From contig CAKUJN010000014.1 in the NCBI GenBank assembly GCA_934661735.1, positions 1-32,248 on the forward strand: DNA of 32,248 nucleotides, read 5' to 3'. The stretch is from an uncultured Oscillospiraceae bacterium (GTDB lineage Bacteria > Bacillota > Clostridia > Oscillospirales > Oscillospiraceae). A program made the translations under genes and the position numbers. A model generated the notes under the pieces. That model was not told the DNA's origin, did not search any database, and worked only from the letters and a program-made list of their open reading frames with translations. Positions 32,175 through 32,248 of this stretch are shown here, in pieces (position 1 is the stretch's first letter; every line of letters starts with the position of its first letter).

Positions 32175-32248
32175 ATGAAAATGCAGAAAGCGATCATCGG
32201 CAAAAAAGTGGGCATGACCCAGATTTTCGATGAGAGCGGCAAGGTCAT
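32175..32248 (+). CDS. rplC: 50S ribosomal protein L3 (5' end only)
   Basis: L3 is an early-assembly protein of the large subunit near the peptidyl transferase centre. Only the first 24 codons are inside the window, reading MKMQKAIIGKKVGMTQIFDE and onward, which is the standard L3 N terminus. AGGAGG lies about eight bases upstream of ATG 32175; an ATG two codons later is also possible. The gene runs off the right edge. Position directly after rpsJ agrees with the S10 operon order. Confidence 0.95.
   Translation, partial: MKMQKAIIGKKVGMTQIFDESGKV

Overview
This window looks like a chromosomal segment of a moderately high-GC gut-type Clostridia member, possibly Oscillospiraceae-like. That placement is inferred from gene content and repeat style; no 16S gene is present. 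The evidence is a Gram-positive PolC-type polymerase III, an MEP isoprenoid pathway, the Firmicutes-style pyrH-frr-uppS-cdsA-dxr-rseP-ispG-polC cluster, strong AGGAGG-type ribosome binding sites and an L10 leader. Nearly all of it is housekeeping DNA. I see no prophage, transposase, CRISPR array, tRNA or rRNA.

Layout. (1) 1-3.9 kb, minus strand: rpmG-secE-nusG-rplK-rplA, then rplJ-rplL behind its own promoter and an L10-type leader. A strong terminator follows rplL; rpoB is not within the remaining 240 bases. (2) 3.9-5.6 kb, plus strand: ruvX broken by an in-frame TAG, a DUF2461 gene and an HPr-like gene. (3) 5.6-6.75 kb: a gene-free composite repeat, 'element A'. (4) 6.75-11.8 kb, minus strand: a split TauE/SafE-type permease pair, tcdA, a membrane-anchored parvulin-type protein and glnS. 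(5) 12-22.5 kb, plus strand: pyrH through polC. These genes link pyrimidine nucleotides, ribosome recycling, undecaprenyl and phospholipid precursors, the MEP pathway, site-2 proteolysis and replication. (6) 22.5-28.7 kb: DUF3786 and CapA-like genes (minus), a GH25 muramidase (plus), ychF and sdaA (minus) and a 55-codon small ORF (minus). (7) 28.8-30.3 kb: proS (plus). (8) 30.33-31.3 kb: 'element B', an inverted copy of element A. (9) 31.4 kb to the end: promoter, leader and first genes of the S10 operon (rpsJ, start of rplC).

Most noteworthy are: the two ~1 kb non-coding elements, collinear but inverted, built of palindromic units and bracketing about 23.6 kb; the amber codon in an otherwise intact ruvX; a GTGGGAGG...ATCACCAC motif repeated before both rplK and rplA; a transporter split into two overlapping half-genes; and hairpins that run into the translation starts of a TauE half-gene and uppS. 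No convincing new multi-gene system is visible; the repeat element is the best candidate for something undescribed.
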